Counted from the stretch's first letter, positions 48,495 to 59,863 are shown. The stretch is DNA of 64,000 nucleotides from Pseudoflavonifractor sp. An184 (GCF_002160305.1 NZ_NFKI01000006.1:20145-84144); one strand, 5' to 3'. The notes: generated by a model not told the origin, from the letters alone. A program made the numbers and translations.

Positions 48495-49959
48495 GGAATT
48501 TCTGGCCGCCCTGCTCTCCCTGTCCCTGTCAGGCGCCTGCCTGATGGGGCTGGCGGAGGTGCTGGCCCGCCTGCTGAGGGGCAGAATCCCGCCCGGCGTC
48601 CGGCGGCTCTTGTGGCTGTTGGTGCTGATCCGGCTGCTGTGTCCCTGGAGCATCTCGGGGGGACTGCTGGACCGGGGGACGGCGGAGCTGCGCCAGGCGG
48701 TGGGCCCTGAGCAATCCACCCAGGCGCTGAAGGAGGTCCCCTCCCACACCGCGCCGTCCTATGAGATTACAGAACATGAGGAAACGGGAAGACAGATCGA
48801 CCTGGCGGCGGGCCTCACCGCCCTGTGGGCGGCGGGCTTTCTCGGGGCGCTGGCCCGCCGGGTGGTCGCCTACGGCCGGATGTGCCGGGGTCTGAGGCGC
48901 ACCCTGCGGCCCGCCGGGCCGGGGGAGCGGGCCGTGTTCGCCCGTCTGACCCAGGGGGAGAAGGGAGTGCCCACCCTGCGGGTCAGCCCGGCGGCGCCCA
49001 CCCCCATGCTGGCGGGGCTGCTGCGGCCCCGGCTGATCCTGCCGGAGCTGGAGCTGTCCCAGGAGGAGCTTGAGGGGGTGCTCTCCCATGAGCTCACCCA
49101 CTGGCGGCACCGGGACCTGTGGATCAAGTGGCTGGCCGCCCTGGCGGTGTGCGTCCACTGGTTCAACCCGGCGGCCCGGCTCCTGGCGGAACGGCTGGAC
49201 CGGGACTGTGAGCTGTACTGCGACCAGACGGTGGCCCGGAACTGGGACCGCTCCCGGCGCGCCCGGTACGGGGAACTGCTGCTCCGGCTGGCCGCGGGCG
49301 GGAAAGGGAACCCATCCACCGCCCTGTTTTCCCAGAAACAGCGATTAGAGGAGCGCTTGACCGCGATGATGAATGGAAAAACTTATGGAAAGAAGGCGTT
49401 TGCGCTGGGTGCGGCCGCCTGCCTGACCCTGGCGCTGGCCACCACCGCCCTGGGGGCCTATACCGGCCCCGCTGCGGAGAAGCCTCTGGCCGACCTGACG
49501 GAGGTATCCCGGCCCGAGAACACGCCCGACGTTCTCTCCTGGCCGGTTGAGACGGGGGACACGGTGGAGCTGTCCAGCTTGTTTCCCGGCCGCGTCCACC
49601 CCATCACAGGGGAGTGGAAGGAACACGGAGGCATCGACCTGCCCCAGGCCGGGGGAACCCCGGTGCTGGCGGCGGCGGACGGCGCCGTGGTGGCGGTGGG
49701 ATATTCCGCGGAAGACGGAAACTGCGTCCTGCTCCAGCACGGGAGCATGACCACGAAATATGCCCACTTACAGGAGTACACCGTGGCGCCGGGAGAGACC
49801 GTCTCCGCCGGGGACCAGATCGGCCTGGTGGGCCGGACAGGGACGGCCACCGGGGACCACCTCCACTTCGAGGTGGCCCTGGACGGGACCCGGGTGGACC
49901 CGCTGGACTACCTGGACCAGTCCGTCGCCGCCGTGATGGGCGGAGCGGAGCCGCAATAA
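48487..49959 (+). CDS. BlaR1/MecR1-type M56 protease fused to an M23 domain
   Basis: 490 residues. Membrane segments (about 3-25, 35-55, 100-120, 300-320) frame an M56 zinc protease: VLSHELTHWRHRDLWIK (HExxH) and ERLDRDCELYCDQ (third ligand Glu) near residues 200-250. In place of the penicillin-binding sensor of BlaR1, the outside part is a LytM/M23 domain (about 355-480): GRVHPITGEWKEHGGIDLPQ, MTTKYAHLQEY and TGDHLHFEVAL. This suggests that a wall-degrading or wall-binding M23 domain serves as sensor or effector. ATG 48487 has GAGGAGGGCC upstream. Confidence 0.9.
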   Translation: MGEEFLAALLSLSLSGACLMGLAEVLARLLRGRIPPGVRRLLWLLVLIRLLCPWSISGGLLDRGTAELRQAVGPEQSTQALKEVPSHTAPSYEITEHEETGRQIDLAAGLTALWAAGFLGALARRVVAYGRMCRGLRRTLRPAGPGERAVFARLTQGEKGVPTLRVSPAAPTPMLAGLLRPRLILPELELSQEELEGVLSHELTHWRHRDLWIKWLAALAVCVHWFNPAARLLAERLDRDCELYCDQTVARNWDRSRRARYGELLLRLAAGGKGNPSTALFSQKQRLEERLTAMMNGKTYGKKAFALGAAACLTLALATTALGAYTGPAAEKPLADLTEVSRPENTPDVLSWPVETGDTVELSSLFPGRVHPITGEWKEHGGIDLPQAGGTPVLAAADGAVVAVGYSAEDGNCVLLQHGSMTTKYAHLQEYTVAPGETVSAGDQIGLVGRTGTATGDHLHFEVALDGTRVDPLDYLDQSVAAVMGGAEPQ

Positions 49960-49973
49960 CCACAGACCACACG

Positions 49974-50002
49974 AAAAATGGCCGCATAACGCGGCCATTT
50001 TT
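49974..50002. terminator. Bidirectional terminator
   Basis: AAAAATGGCCGC-ataac-GCGGCCATTTTTT between convergent genes. Confidence 0.93.
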
Positions 50003-50046
50003 TGCGGCAAAAGCCTGTAAAGGGAAAATACTATCTAGTTACCGAA

Positions 50047-50847
50047 TTAAAAGGTTTCCTCCACTTCCGCCTCAAATACGGTGACCGCCGGGCCGGTCAT
50101 CCGGATGTGCCCGTCCTCCCGCCGCCAGTCCAGCTCCAGCACACCCCCCGGCAGGTGGACGGAGGTCCTCCGGCCGCACCGGCCGGTCTTGACCCCCGCC
50201 GCCAGCACGGCGCAGGCCCCGGTGCCACAGGCCAGGGTGAGGCCGCTGCCCCGCTCCCACACCCGCACATCCAGCCGGTCCCCGTCCCGGGGGGCGGCGA
50301 ACTCCACGTTCACCCGGCCGGGGAACAGGGGGGAGCGCTCCAGCACCGGCCCCACCCGCTCCAGGGGGACCTCTCTGGGGTCCGGGCAGAAGATGACCGC
50401 GTGGGGGTTGCCCACCTCCACCGGCCAGGCGGAGAAAACCTCGCCCTCCGCCTCCAGCTCCACCGAGGGGAGGACCTTAGGTTCCCCCATGTCCACGGTG
50501 ACCTGGTCCACCCGGCCCCGGTGCAGGTGGAGCTCCAGTGCCCGGGGGCCGGCCCCGGTGTCAATGGTGAGGCAGGTCTTACGGGTGAGCCCCTTGTCGT
50601 ACACGTACTTGCCCACGCACCGGATGCCGTTGCCGCACATGGCCCCCCGGGAGCCGTCGGCGTTGTACATGTCCATGGAGAAGTCCCCGGTCACGCCGGG
50701 CCGGATGGCGATGAGGCCGTCGCCCCCCACCCCGAAGTGCCGGTGGGACAGCCGCACCGCCAGCCCCGGCAGGTCCTCCGGGACCGTCTCCAGACAGTTT
50801 AAGTAGATGTAGTCGTTGCCCAGCCCCTGCATTTTGGTGATGTGCAT
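50047..50847 (-). CDS. dapF: Diaminopimelate epimerase
   Basis: 266 residues. It converts LL- to meso-diaminopimelate for lysine and peptidoglycan synthesis. The signatures are MQGLGNDYIYL, FGVGGDGLIAI, NADGSRGAMCGNGIRCVGKY (first catalytic Cys), VEVGNPHAVIF, ERGSGLTLACGTGACAVLA (second catalytic Cys). GGAAAGGAGC precedes the ATG. It stands alone, convergent with the M56-M23 gene. The 267-base gap upstream to the next gene shows no other gene. Confidence 0.96.
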   Translation of the reverse strand: MHITKMQGLGNDYIYLNCLETVPEDLPGLAVRLSHRHFGVGGDGLIAIRPGVTGDFSMDMYNADGSRGAMCGNGIRCVGKYVYDKGLTRKTCLTIDTGAGPRALELHLHRGRVDQVTVDMGEPKVLPSVELEAEGEVFSAWPVEVGNPHAVIFCPDPREVPLERVGPVLERSPLFPGRVNVEFAAPRDGDRLDVRVWERGSGLTLACGTGACAVLAAGVKTGRCGRRTSVHLPGGVLELDWRREDGHIRMTGPAVTVFEAEVEETF

Positions 50848-51114
50848 GTCATCGCTCCTTTCCAGCGCTGCTGTTAGAGCTTATGCGCCGGACAGAACGA
50901 TAAGACCGTTCAACAAAAACAAGGTTTTGTTTACCAAGTCAAGTTCGGTTCGTCATACCGACGAGCCGGAGAAGGGGGGAGAGACGAAAAGTTGGAGCAT
51001 CGGGACAGAAAATTATAGTTGCAATTCCCCCAAAATTCCCCTATAATAGGCCCACTGCGCCTTGCGGCGCAGAATACCAAACAAGCCGCAGATGCGGCGA
51101 AGGGAGATCGAGAG

Positions 51115-51975
51115 ATGAAAAAAGCAGTCACTCTGACACTGGCGTCCACCATGGTGCTGGGCCTGATGGCCGGATGCGCCACCACACAGAGCGGGAGCCA
51201 GTCGGCCGGGGCGGCGGACACATCCCTTGCGGATGCCACAAAGCACACCGTGGAGACCACGGAAACCGGAAACTTTTCCGACGAGATGAAAATTCCCTAT
51301 GCCGTCGACCTGTCCCCGGAGGACGGGGCCGACTCGGTGGAGCGGCAGGGCGACCACGCCGACTCCATCTACTTTGCTCACCCGGACTTCTACAACATGG
51401 AGTCCAACGACACCCTCACCATCCTCACCAATTTCCAGACCATCCAGCAGACCAGCGAGTGGAGCTGCGGCGTAAGCAGCGTGCTCATGGTCCTCAACTG
51501 GTACGACCAGCTGGGGGACTGGAACGAGGAGTCTCTGGCCGCCCTGCGCCACTCCCTGGACGGCACCGAGCTGGAGGGGTATCCCGGCACCACCCTGGTG
51601 CAGCTTCTGGATATTTTGGACGGAGTCGGCGGCTTTACATACACCTCTACGCTGGACTGCCAGGACGTGTACAGCGAATTCACTCTGGATACCATCCAGT
51701 CCACCCTGGCGGAGGGCAAGCCCATTCTGATCGCCTGGAACGACTGGGGCGGACACTGGCAGGTGATCATCGGCTACGACACCCTGGGCACCGAGACCAC
51801 CCAGGACGACGTGATCATCGTGGCCGACCCCTATGACACCACCGACCACAACCAGGACGGCTACGGCATCTATCCCGCCGAGCGGTTCTACTACAACTTC
51901 ACCATGTACAACCAGTTCCCCCAGGAGGAGGGCGGCAACGACATGCTGTTCGTCATCCCCACCCCCGCTTCCTGA
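51115..51975 (+). CDS. C39-like cysteine peptidase lipoprotein
   Basis: 286 residues. Lipobox LGLMAGC at about residue 21. The C39-like peptidase domain starts near residue 105: FQTIQQTSEWSCGVSSVLMV (Gln and nucleophile Cys), then GKPILIAWNDWGGHWQVIIG (His) and VIIVADPYDTTDH (Asp). Such secreted proteins cut peptides at double-Gly-like sites or wall bridges; the target is unknown. ATG 51115 has GAAGGGAGATC upstream. It is followed by a strong terminator. Confidence 0.86.
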   Translation: MKKAVTLTLASTMVLGLMAGCATTQSGSQSAGAADTSLADATKHTVETTETGNFSDEMKIPYAVDLSPEDGADSVERQGDHADSIYFAHPDFYNMESNDTLTILTNFQTIQQTSEWSCGVSSVLMVLNWYDQLGDWNEESLAALRHSLDGTELEGYPGTTLVQLLDILDGVGGFTYTSTLDCQDVYSEFTLDTIQSTLAEGKPILIAWNDWGGHWQVIIGYDTLGTETTQDDVIIVADPYDTTDHNQDGYGIYPAERFYYNFTMYNQFPQEEGGNDMLFVIPTPAS

Positions 51976-52002
51976 GCCAGGAAAAGCATACCAAAAACAG
52001 TA

Positions 52003-52035
52003 CGAGCTCCGGCCCCAATTCAGGGCCGGAGCTCG
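52003..52035. terminator. Terminator between convergent genes
   Basis: CGAGCTCCGGCCC-caattca-GGGCCGGAGCTCG. Confidence 0.85.
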
Positions 52036-52037
52036 CT

Positions 52038-52592
52038 CTATCTTTCGGACGCCGGCTCCTCCAGCTCCGCCAGCACCTGCCGGGCGGTCTGGACCAGACG
52101 CCGGCCCTCGTCCATACTCCGCTTCTGGAGCCGGTGGTGGGCCTCCTCCTCGGTGAGGCCCCTTTTCTCCATCAGGGCCCTCTTGGCCCGGTCGATGTCC
52201 CGCTGCTCCGCCGAGCTGCGGCTGCTGCGGGCAAAGCGCTCCATCCGATGGCTGAACTGGATGAGCAGCCGCACAGTGAGGATGGTCTCCTCCCGGCGCA
52301 GGGGGGTGGGGAGCTTGAAGATATCCGGGCTGCCGCACAAATCCAGTTGGTGCTTGGGCCCGACCATCAGCATCAGGCAGGAGGGGGGGAGGTCGTCAAA
52401 GAGCCACTCCGACGGCCCGTCGGTGAGGTGGGGGCCGCAGATGACGCAGCAGGCCCCCTGCCGCTGGAGCAGGCGGCGCACCTGGTCCCCGGAGGAGCAG
52501 GGGAGACACTCGGCCAACCCGGCGCTCTCCAGCAGCTCCCGGAGCTGGCGGACAAATTTGGCGTTTTCAAAGGCCACAATGACGGTGTCCAT
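52038..52592 (-). CDS. ANTAR-domain antitermination regulator
   Basis: 184 residues. A receiver-like N-terminus lacks the usual phospho-Asp set (VIVAFENAKFV, CCVICGPHLTDG), so it is a pseudo-receiver. The C-terminal ANTAR domain is clear: RDIDRAKRALMEKRGLTEEE, then AHHRLQKRSMDEGRRLVQTA. ANTAR proteins bind twin hairpins in leader RNA and stop terminator formation. It lies 65 bases downstream of glnA on the same strand, and a terminator-bearing leader precedes glnN, so nitrogen assimilation is the likely target. AAAGGAGGG precedes the ATG. Confidence 0.92.
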   Translation of the reverse strand: MDTVIVAFENAKFVRQLRELLESAGLAECLPCSSGDQVRRLLQRQGACCVICGPHLTDGPSEWLFDDLPPSCLMLMVGPKHQLDLCGSPDIFKLPTPLRREETILTVRLLIQFSHRMERFARSSRSSAEQRDIDRAKRALMEKRGLTEEEAHHRLQKRSMDEGRRLVQTARQVLAELEEPASER

Positions 52593-52657
52593 AAGTGTCT
52601 CCCTCCTTTATTACTGATCTGGTACAGGGGGCCGCCCTGCGGGGCGGGGGCATTGCC

Positions 52658-53989
52658 TCAATAGGTCACCAGATACTTCTCAATCTCCCAACTGGACACC
52701 CGGGTCTGGTACTCCTCCCATTCCCGCTGCTTGCCGGCCAGGTAGTGGGAGGCCACATGCTCACCCAGCACGTCCATGACCAGCTGGTCCTGCTTCATGG
52801 CCTCCAGGGCCTCCTCCAGGGTGCGGGGGAGGGTCTCGATGCCGAAGGCGGAGCGGGTGGCCGCGTCCATCTCATAGATGTTCCCGGGGATCTCCGGGGG
52901 AGGGGTGAGCCCCCGCTCGATGCCGTCCAGCCCGGCCGCCAGGCATGCGGCAATGGCCAGATAGGGGTTGCAGGCCGGGTCGGGGCTGCGCAGCTCCACC
53001 CGGGTGGAGCTGCCCCGGGAGGCGGGGATGCGGATGAGGGCGGAGCGGTTGGAGGCCGACCAGGCCTTGTAGCAGGGGGCCTCATACCCGGAGACCAGCC
53101 GCTTGTAGGAGTTCACCAGGGGGTTGGTCAGGGCAGTGAACCCCTTCACGTGCTCCAACAGGCCGGCGATGAAGGAGTAGGCCATCTGGGACAGGCCCCG
53201 GGGGTCGGCGGGGTCATAGAACAGGTTTTTCCCATCCCGGAACAGGGACATGTTCAGGTGCATGCCGGAGCCCGCAGCCCCAAAGAGGGGCTTGGGCATA
53301 AAGGTGGCGTGGAGGCCGTTTTTCTGGGCGATGGTCTTGACCGCCAGCTTGAAGGTCATGATCTTGTCGGCGGCGTCCACGGCGTCCACATATTTAAAGT
53401 CGATCTCATGCTGTCCGGCGGCGCTCTCGTGGTGGCTGGCCTCGATCTCGTAGCCCATCTCCTCCAGCATCCGGCAGATCTCCCGGCGGGTGGACTCCCC
53501 CTGGTCCAGAGGGCCCAGGTCAAAGTAGCCTGCCTGATCCCCGGTGCGGGTGGTGGCCCGGCCCTCCTCGTCGGTCTCAAAGAGGAAAAACTCCAGCTCA
53601 GGGCCGATGTTGAAGGCGTCAAAGCCCATATCCCGGGCCTTCCGGACCACCCGGCGGAGCACCCCTCTGGGGTCGCCCACGAAGGGGGTGCCGTCGGTGT
53701 CGTACACGTCGCAGATGAGCCTGGCCACCCGCCCCTGGGCGGGCCGCCAGGGGAAAATGGCAAAGCTGCTCCGGTCCGGGAACAGGTACTGGTCCGACTC
53801 GTTCACCCGGGTAAAACCCTCGATGGAGGAGCCGTCGAACATGATCTGGTTGTTTAACGCCTTGCCGGTCTGCGAGGCGGTGATGGCCACATTTTTCAGC
53901 TGTCCGAAGATGTCCACAAACTGCATGCGGATGAATTCAATCTCTTCCTCCTCCACGATCCGGAGGACGTCTTCCTTGGTGTAGGACAT
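52658..53989 (-). CDS. glnA: Glutamine synthetase type I
   Basis: 443 residues, the length of the GSI-alpha form of Firmicutes. It joins ammonia to glutamate with ATP. Signatures: VAITASQTGKALNNQIMFDG followed by SSIEGF, GPELEFFLFETD (metal Glu), HHESAAGQHEIDFKY, KNGLHATFMPKPLFG, GSGMHLNMSLF and SRGSSTRVELRSPDP (Arg site). The Tyr adenylylation motif of GSI-beta is not seen. It is divergent from glnN and upstream of the ANTAR gene, with which it shares direction. Confidence 0.96.
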   Translation of the reverse strand: MSYTKEDVLRIVEEEEIEFIRMQFVDIFGQLKNVAITASQTGKALNNQIMFDGSSIEGFTRVNESDQYLFPDRSSFAIFPWRPAQGRVARLICDVYDTDGTPFVGDPRGVLRRVVRKARDMGFDAFNIGPELEFFLFETDEEGRATTRTGDQAGYFDLGPLDQGESTRREICRMLEEMGYEIEASHHESAAGQHEIDFKYVDAVDAADKIMTFKLAVKTIAQKNGLHATFMPKPLFGAAGSGMHLNMSLFRDGKNLFYDPADPRGLSQMAYSFIAGLLEHVKGFTALTNPLVNSYKRLVSGYEAPCYKAWSASNRSALIRIPASRGSSTRVELRSPDPACNPYLAIAACLAAGLDGIERGLTPPPEIPGNIYEMDAATRSAFGIETLPRTLEEALEAMKQDQLVMDVLGEHVASHYLAGKQREWEEYQTRVSSWEIEKYLVTY

Positions 53990-54176
53990 AGTTGTATCCC
54001 CTTTCCGCAGGTTTTGGCTGATAAAAACAGTATACCGGCCTGAAACCTCCTGTCAAGCGGATGTTTGCTCCGCTGCGCCCCTTTTCGTGGAAAATTCCAC
54101 ATCCGGTTCCCGGAGGTTTCTGAAGTTTGTGGGTTTCAAGACTTGCAAATTGCCCGCCGGTACGGTATTCTTAATA

Positions 54177-54265
54177 CAATGCACCCAGTGGATCGCGGCG
54201 CTGAGAGGGCGCCGGTCTGCGGAGGGGACAAGCGTGTCCGGAGGGGGCGGGCTTGTCCCTCTTTT
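54177..54265 (+). promoter_or_regulatory. Leader terminator upstream of glnN, likely ANTAR target
   Basis: GAGGGGACAAGC (54222-54233) pairs with GCTTGTCCCTC (54251-54261), followed by TTTT, only 40 bases before the glnN start. A smaller hairpin GGCGC-TGAGAGG-GCGCC (54197-54213) lies just upstream. A hairpin next to a terminator is the arrangement recognised by ANTAR antiterminators, and such a regulator is encoded 1.6 kb away. No search for the precise loop consensus was possible. Confidence 0.6.
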
Positions 54266-54306
54266 CGTTTCGGGGAGCTTGTATGCTAAGGAAAGGGTTT
54301 GAAAGT

Positions 54307-56415
<2,109 letters not shown>

Positions 56416-56451
56416 GGCGGTTTTCCTTTCTTGCTGTTGAACTGCAACTTT

Positions 56452-56490
56452 GCCCGCCGCCTGAAACGCTTTTTTCGGGCGGCGGGCTTT
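56452..56490 (+). terminator. Terminator of glnN
   Basis: GCCCGCCGCC pairs with GGCGGCGGGC, followed by TTTCT. Confidence 0.8.
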
Positions 56491-56543
56491 CTGCCTGGGT
56501 CCGGCGCCGGGGGAAAAATGTCCGCGTCCGGAAAAATTGATGC

Positions 56544-56573
56544 TTGACAAACAGAGGGAGGGGCGGCTATAAT
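56544..56573 (+). promoter_or_regulatory. Promoter of the T-box leader
   Basis: TTGACA (56544-56549), 18 bp, TATAAT (56568-56573). Confidence 0.9.
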
Positions 56574-56589
56574 AGCCCCAACAACCAAA

Positions 56590-56858
56590 CAGCATGAAAC
56601 CTGTGAGAAAGAGTAGTAGCCGGTGCGGCAAACCTGAAGAGAGTCCCGGGTGGTGAGATCGGGGCGGGGCGCGGCCGAGTGAATGGACTTTCGAGGGCGG
56701 CTTGAACGGGAGACTAAGTAGATGCCGACGGGGACCCACCCGTTATCCATCGGGCACGCGTGATGGCGCGTGAAGCGAGCGGACGTTTGAAACGTCAATT
56801 TGGGTGGTATCGCAGGAGTGCAGCTCTTGTCCCATGGGGGATAAGGGGCTGTTTTTTT
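56590..56858 (+). ncRNA. T-box riboswitch, tryptophan specifier
   Basis: The T-box sequence TGGGTGGTATCGC stands at 56801-56813. The stem I base GAAAG (56607-56611) pairs with CTTTC (56688-56692) and encloses a specifier loop reading GTGAATGGA with TGG (Trp) at 56684-56686. The AG-bulge AGAGAG (56638-56643) and GGTGGTGAGA fit the distal part of stem I. A terminator GCTCTTGTCCC/GGGGATAAGGGGC with T7 ends it. Uncharged tRNA-Trp should favour the antiterminator and switch on the transporter genes. Confidence 0.9.
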
Positions 56859-56950
56859 ATACTCCAAAATCAAGGCCGTTGGCAGCGGCCCCTCCATCAC
56901 CCACCCAGACAAATTTCAGCCCGAAACGGGCAGACTATGGAGGTATTCCC

Positions 56951-57982
56951 ATGAAAAAGAACACGATGAAGAAGCTTTTGGCCGCGTCCCTGTCCCTGTC
57001 TCTCGCCCTGTCCCTGGCCGCCTGTTCCGGCGGCTCCAGCAGTTCCGCCCAAGACCCCGCCGGTAGCGGCGAGGCGGCCCCCGCGGACGGCGGCTACAAG
57101 ATCGCCGTGGTCCGGCAGCTGGACCACGCGTCCATGAACGAGATCCGGGACGCCATCTTTGCCGAGCTGGATGCCAAGGCGGCGGAGCTGAGTCTCACCA
57201 TCAGCTATGAGGACTTCAACGGCAACAACGACACCTCTACGCTGTCTCAGATCGGCGCTCAGATTCTGGCCGACCAGTATGACGCCATCATCCCCATCGG
57301 CACCCTGGCCGCCCAGCAGATGGTGTCCGTGGCGGAGGAGAGCCAGACCCCGGTGATCTACGGCACCGTCAGCTACCCGGAGGTGGCCAACCTCACCGGC
57401 ATCGACTATGTCACCGGCACCAGCGACGCGCTGAACGTAGAGCTGCTGCTGGACATGATGCTGGCGGCCGACCCGGACATCCAGACGGTGGGCCTGCTGT
57501 ACTCCACCTCCGAGGTGAACAGCGCCCCCGCCATTGAGGAGGCCAAGGCCTATCTGGACGAGAAGGGCGTCTCCTATCTGGAGAAGACGGGCACCACCTC
57601 CGACGAGATCATTGCCGCCGTCAACTCCATGCTGGGCCAGGTGGACGCGGTGTTCACCCCCACCGACAACGCCGTCCAGGCCACCGAGCTGGCCATTGCC
57701 CCCATCCTGGCTGAGGCGGGCATCCCCCACTACGCCGGGGCCGACTCCTTCGTGCGCAACGGCGCTTTCGCCACCTGCGGCGTGAACTACACCAACCTGG
57801 GCACCCAGACCGCCGATTTGGCCCTGGAGGTCCTCCAGACCGGGGAGTTCCCCGAGTATGTCACCGTGTCCGGCGACATTATCACCGTAAACACCGACAC
57901 CGCCTCCACGCTGGGCCTGGACTACTCCCTGTTCCAGGACATGGGTTCCCAGGTGGTGGAGGTCCAGACCACCCAGGACTGA
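56951..57982 (+). CDS. trpX: ABC transporter substrate-binding lipoprotein, TrpX-like
   Basis: 343 residues. Signal peptide with lipobox ALSLAAC, then the ABC_sub_bind family fold: KIAVVRQLDHASMNEIRDAI, YDAIIPIGTLAAQQMV, TPVIYGTVSYPEVANLTGID, QTVGLLYSTSEVNSAPAIEE, VDAVFTPTDNAVQ. This family with its permease and ATPase is known as TrpXYZ when controlled by a Trp T-box, as here. It should capture tryptophan or a precursor. GGAGG lies 8-10 bases before the ATG. Confidence 0.88.
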   Translation: MKKNTMKKLLAASLSLSLALSLAACSGGSSSSAQDPAGSGEAAPADGGYKIAVVRQLDHASMNEIRDAIFAELDAKAAELSLTISYEDFNGNNDTSTLSQIGAQILADQYDAIIPIGTLAAQQMVSVAEESQTPVIYGTVSYPEVANLTGIDYVTGTSDALNVELLLDMMLAADPDIQTVGLLYSTSEVNSAPAIEEAKAYLDEKGVSYLEKTGTTSDEIIAAVNSMLGQVDAVFTPTDNAVQATELAIAPILAEAGIPHYAGADSFVRNGAFATCGVNYTNLGTQTADLALEVLQTGEFPEYVTVSGDIITVNTDTASTLGLDYSLFQDMGSQVVEVQTTQD

Positions 57983-58065
57983 TTGGGATTTTGAAAAAGC
58001 CGTTTCTACCCCTCGCCGGCCGGCGGGGGGTAGCGGCCTGTTTTGATTGAGAGGAGCGTTCCACT

Positions 58066-58971
58066 GTGCTGACCATTGTTCAGGCCGCGCTGGAGGCGGG
58101 ATTTCTCTACGCCCCCATCGCCTTGGCCCTGTTTCTCAGCTTTTCCATCTTGAATATCGCCGATATGACCACCGACGGCGCCTTTGTGCTGGGCAGCGCC
58201 GTGTCCGCCATGATGTGTCTGGCGGGACACCCCATCCTGGCCCTGCCCGCCGGCATGGCGGCCTCGGCGGCGGCCGGGTTCATCACCGCCTTTTTACAGA
58301 CCAAGCTAGCGGTGCCCTCCATTCTGGCTGGCATCGTCACCAACATCGGCCTGTACAGCATCAACCTGATGGTCATGGGCAAGAGCAACCAGTCCCTGTT
58401 CCAGACCGACACCATCTACACCATGGCCAAGGACGCCGGCTTCGCGGGGAGCTGGTATGAGCTGGCGGTGACCGCCATCATTGTGCTGGCCCTGTGCGCC
58501 CTGCTGGTCCTCTTTCTGGGCACCCGGCTGGGCCTGTCCATCCGGGCCACCGGGGACAACGCGGACATGGTGCGGGCCTCCTCCATCAACCCCAACTTCA
58601 CCATCACCGTGGGCCTGTGCGTGGCCAACGCCATGACCGGCCTGTCCGGCGCTATGGTGGCCCAGTACAGCACCTTCGCCGACGTGAACAGCGGCACCGG
58701 CATGGTGGTGCTGGCCCTGGCCGCCCTGGTCATCGGGGAGACCCTCATCGGCAAGGGCTCCATGACCCGGCGGGTGCTGGGCGTGGTGGCCGGCAGCATC
58801 ATCTACCGGTTCATCTACGCCGCCGCCCTGCGGTTCAACGTGCCCGCAGACTACATGAAGCTGGTGTCCGCCGTCATCGTGGGGGTGGCCATCGCCGCTC
58901 CGGCAGTGAAGCGGTGGGCCGCGTTCCAGATGCAGAAGCGCCGCGCGCTGGCGGGAAGGAGAGGTGAGTGA
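58066..58971 (+). CDS. trpY: ABC transporter permease, TrpY-like
   Basis: 301 residues with about nine hydrophobic segments and the BPD_transp_2 pattern SILNIADMTTDGAFVLGSAV, then LAGIVTNIGLYSINLMVMGK, IRATGDNADMVRASSINPNF and LALAALVIGETLIGKGSM. GTG start with GAGGAGCG upstream. It is the second gene of the T-box operon. Confidence 0.88.
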   Translation: MLTIVQAALEAGFLYAPIALALFLSFSILNIADMTTDGAFVLGSAVSAMMCLAGHPILALPAGMAASAAAGFITAFLQTKLAVPSILAGIVTNIGLYSINLMVMGKSNQSLFQTDTIYTMAKDAGFAGSWYELAVTAIIVLALCALLVLFLGTRLGLSIRATGDNADMVRASSINPNFTITVGLCVANAMTGLSGAMVAQYSTFADVNSGTGMVVLALAALVIGETLIGKGSMTRRVLGVVAGSIIYRFIYAAALRFNVPADYMKLVSAVIVGVAIAAPAVKRWAAFQMQKRRALAGRRGE

Positions 58972-58972
58972 C

Positions 58973-59767
58973 ATGGATATGCTGGTGATCCAGAACATTG
59001 CCAAGACCTTCAACCCCGGCACCGTCAACGAGAAGCAGGCCCTGAGCGGCCTGTCTCTCCAGCTGGCGGCGGGGGATTTCGTCACCATCGTGGGCTCCAA
59101 CGGGGCGGGCAAGTCCACCCTGTTCAACGCCATCGCCGGGGACTTCTATGTGGACGAGGGCTCCATCGCCCTGGACGGGCAGGACATCACCTATCTGCCC
59201 GCCCACAAGCGCAGCCGCCAGATCGGCCGGCTGTTCCAGGACCCCATGCGGGGCACCGCCCCCCACATGACCATTGAGGAGAACCTGGCCCTGGCCGCGG
59301 GCAGCGGCGGGTGGTTCTCTCCCATGACGAAGGCGGACCGGAAGCGGTTTCAGGACCGTCTGGCCCTGCTGGACATGGGGCTGGAGGACCGGATGCGCCA
59401 GCCGGTGGGCCTGCTGTCCGGCGGACAGCGCCAGGCCCTGACCTTGCTCATGGCAACCATGAATCCCCCCAAGCTGCTGCTGCTGGACGAGCACACGGCG
59501 GCACTGGACCCAGGGACGGCGGAGAAGGTGCTGAAGATCACCCGGGACGTGGTGGCCCAGCACAAGATCACCACCCTCATGGTCACCCACAACATGAAAA
59601 ACGCCCTGGAGCTGGGCAACCGCACCCTGATGATGGACTCCGGGCACATTGTCCTGGACGTCCAGGGGGAGGAGCGCGCCGGCATGACGGTGAACGACCT
59701 TCTGGAGCGGTTCCGGGCCGGGGCCGGGAAGGACCTGGACAACGACCGGATTCTGCTGTCCGACTGA
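58973..59767 (+). CDS. trpZ: ABC transporter ATP-binding protein, TrpZ-like
   Basis: 264 residues. Walker A GSNGAGKSTLFNA, Q-loop RLFQDPMRGTAP, signature LSGGQRQALTLLMAT, Walker B LLLLDEHTAALDP and switch His in MVTHNMKNALELG. ATG 58973 was chosen, 8 bases after AAGGAGAGG; a GTG at 58964 is within that site. It begins 1 base after the permease stop. Confidence 0.9.
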   Translation: MDMLVIQNIAKTFNPGTVNEKQALSGLSLQLAAGDFVTIVGSNGAGKSTLFNAIAGDFYVDEGSIALDGQDITYLPAHKRSRQIGRLFQDPMRGTAPHMTIEENLALAAGSGGWFSPMTKADRKRFQDRLALLDMGLEDRMRQPVGLLSGGQRQALTLLMATMNPPKLLLLDEHTAALDPGTAEKVLKITRDVVAQHKITTLMVTHNMKNALELGNRTLMMDSGHIVLDVQGEERAGMTVNDLLERFRAGAGKDLDNDRILLSD

Positions 59768-59790
59768 GCATCCACAATTCAGAAATACAG

Positions 59791-59852
59791 ACCCGCCGCC
59801 CGCGGGGAGGGGCTCCGATTTTGGAGGACCCCTCTCACCGCGGGCGGCGGGT
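59791..59852. terminator. Long inverted repeat between convergent genes
   Basis: ACCCGCCGCCCGCGG pairs with CCGCGGGCGGCGGGT, with inner GAGGGG.../...CCCCTC pairing. A T-run follows weakly (GTTTC). Confidence 0.8.
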
Positions 59853-59863
59853 TTCTGATTGGA

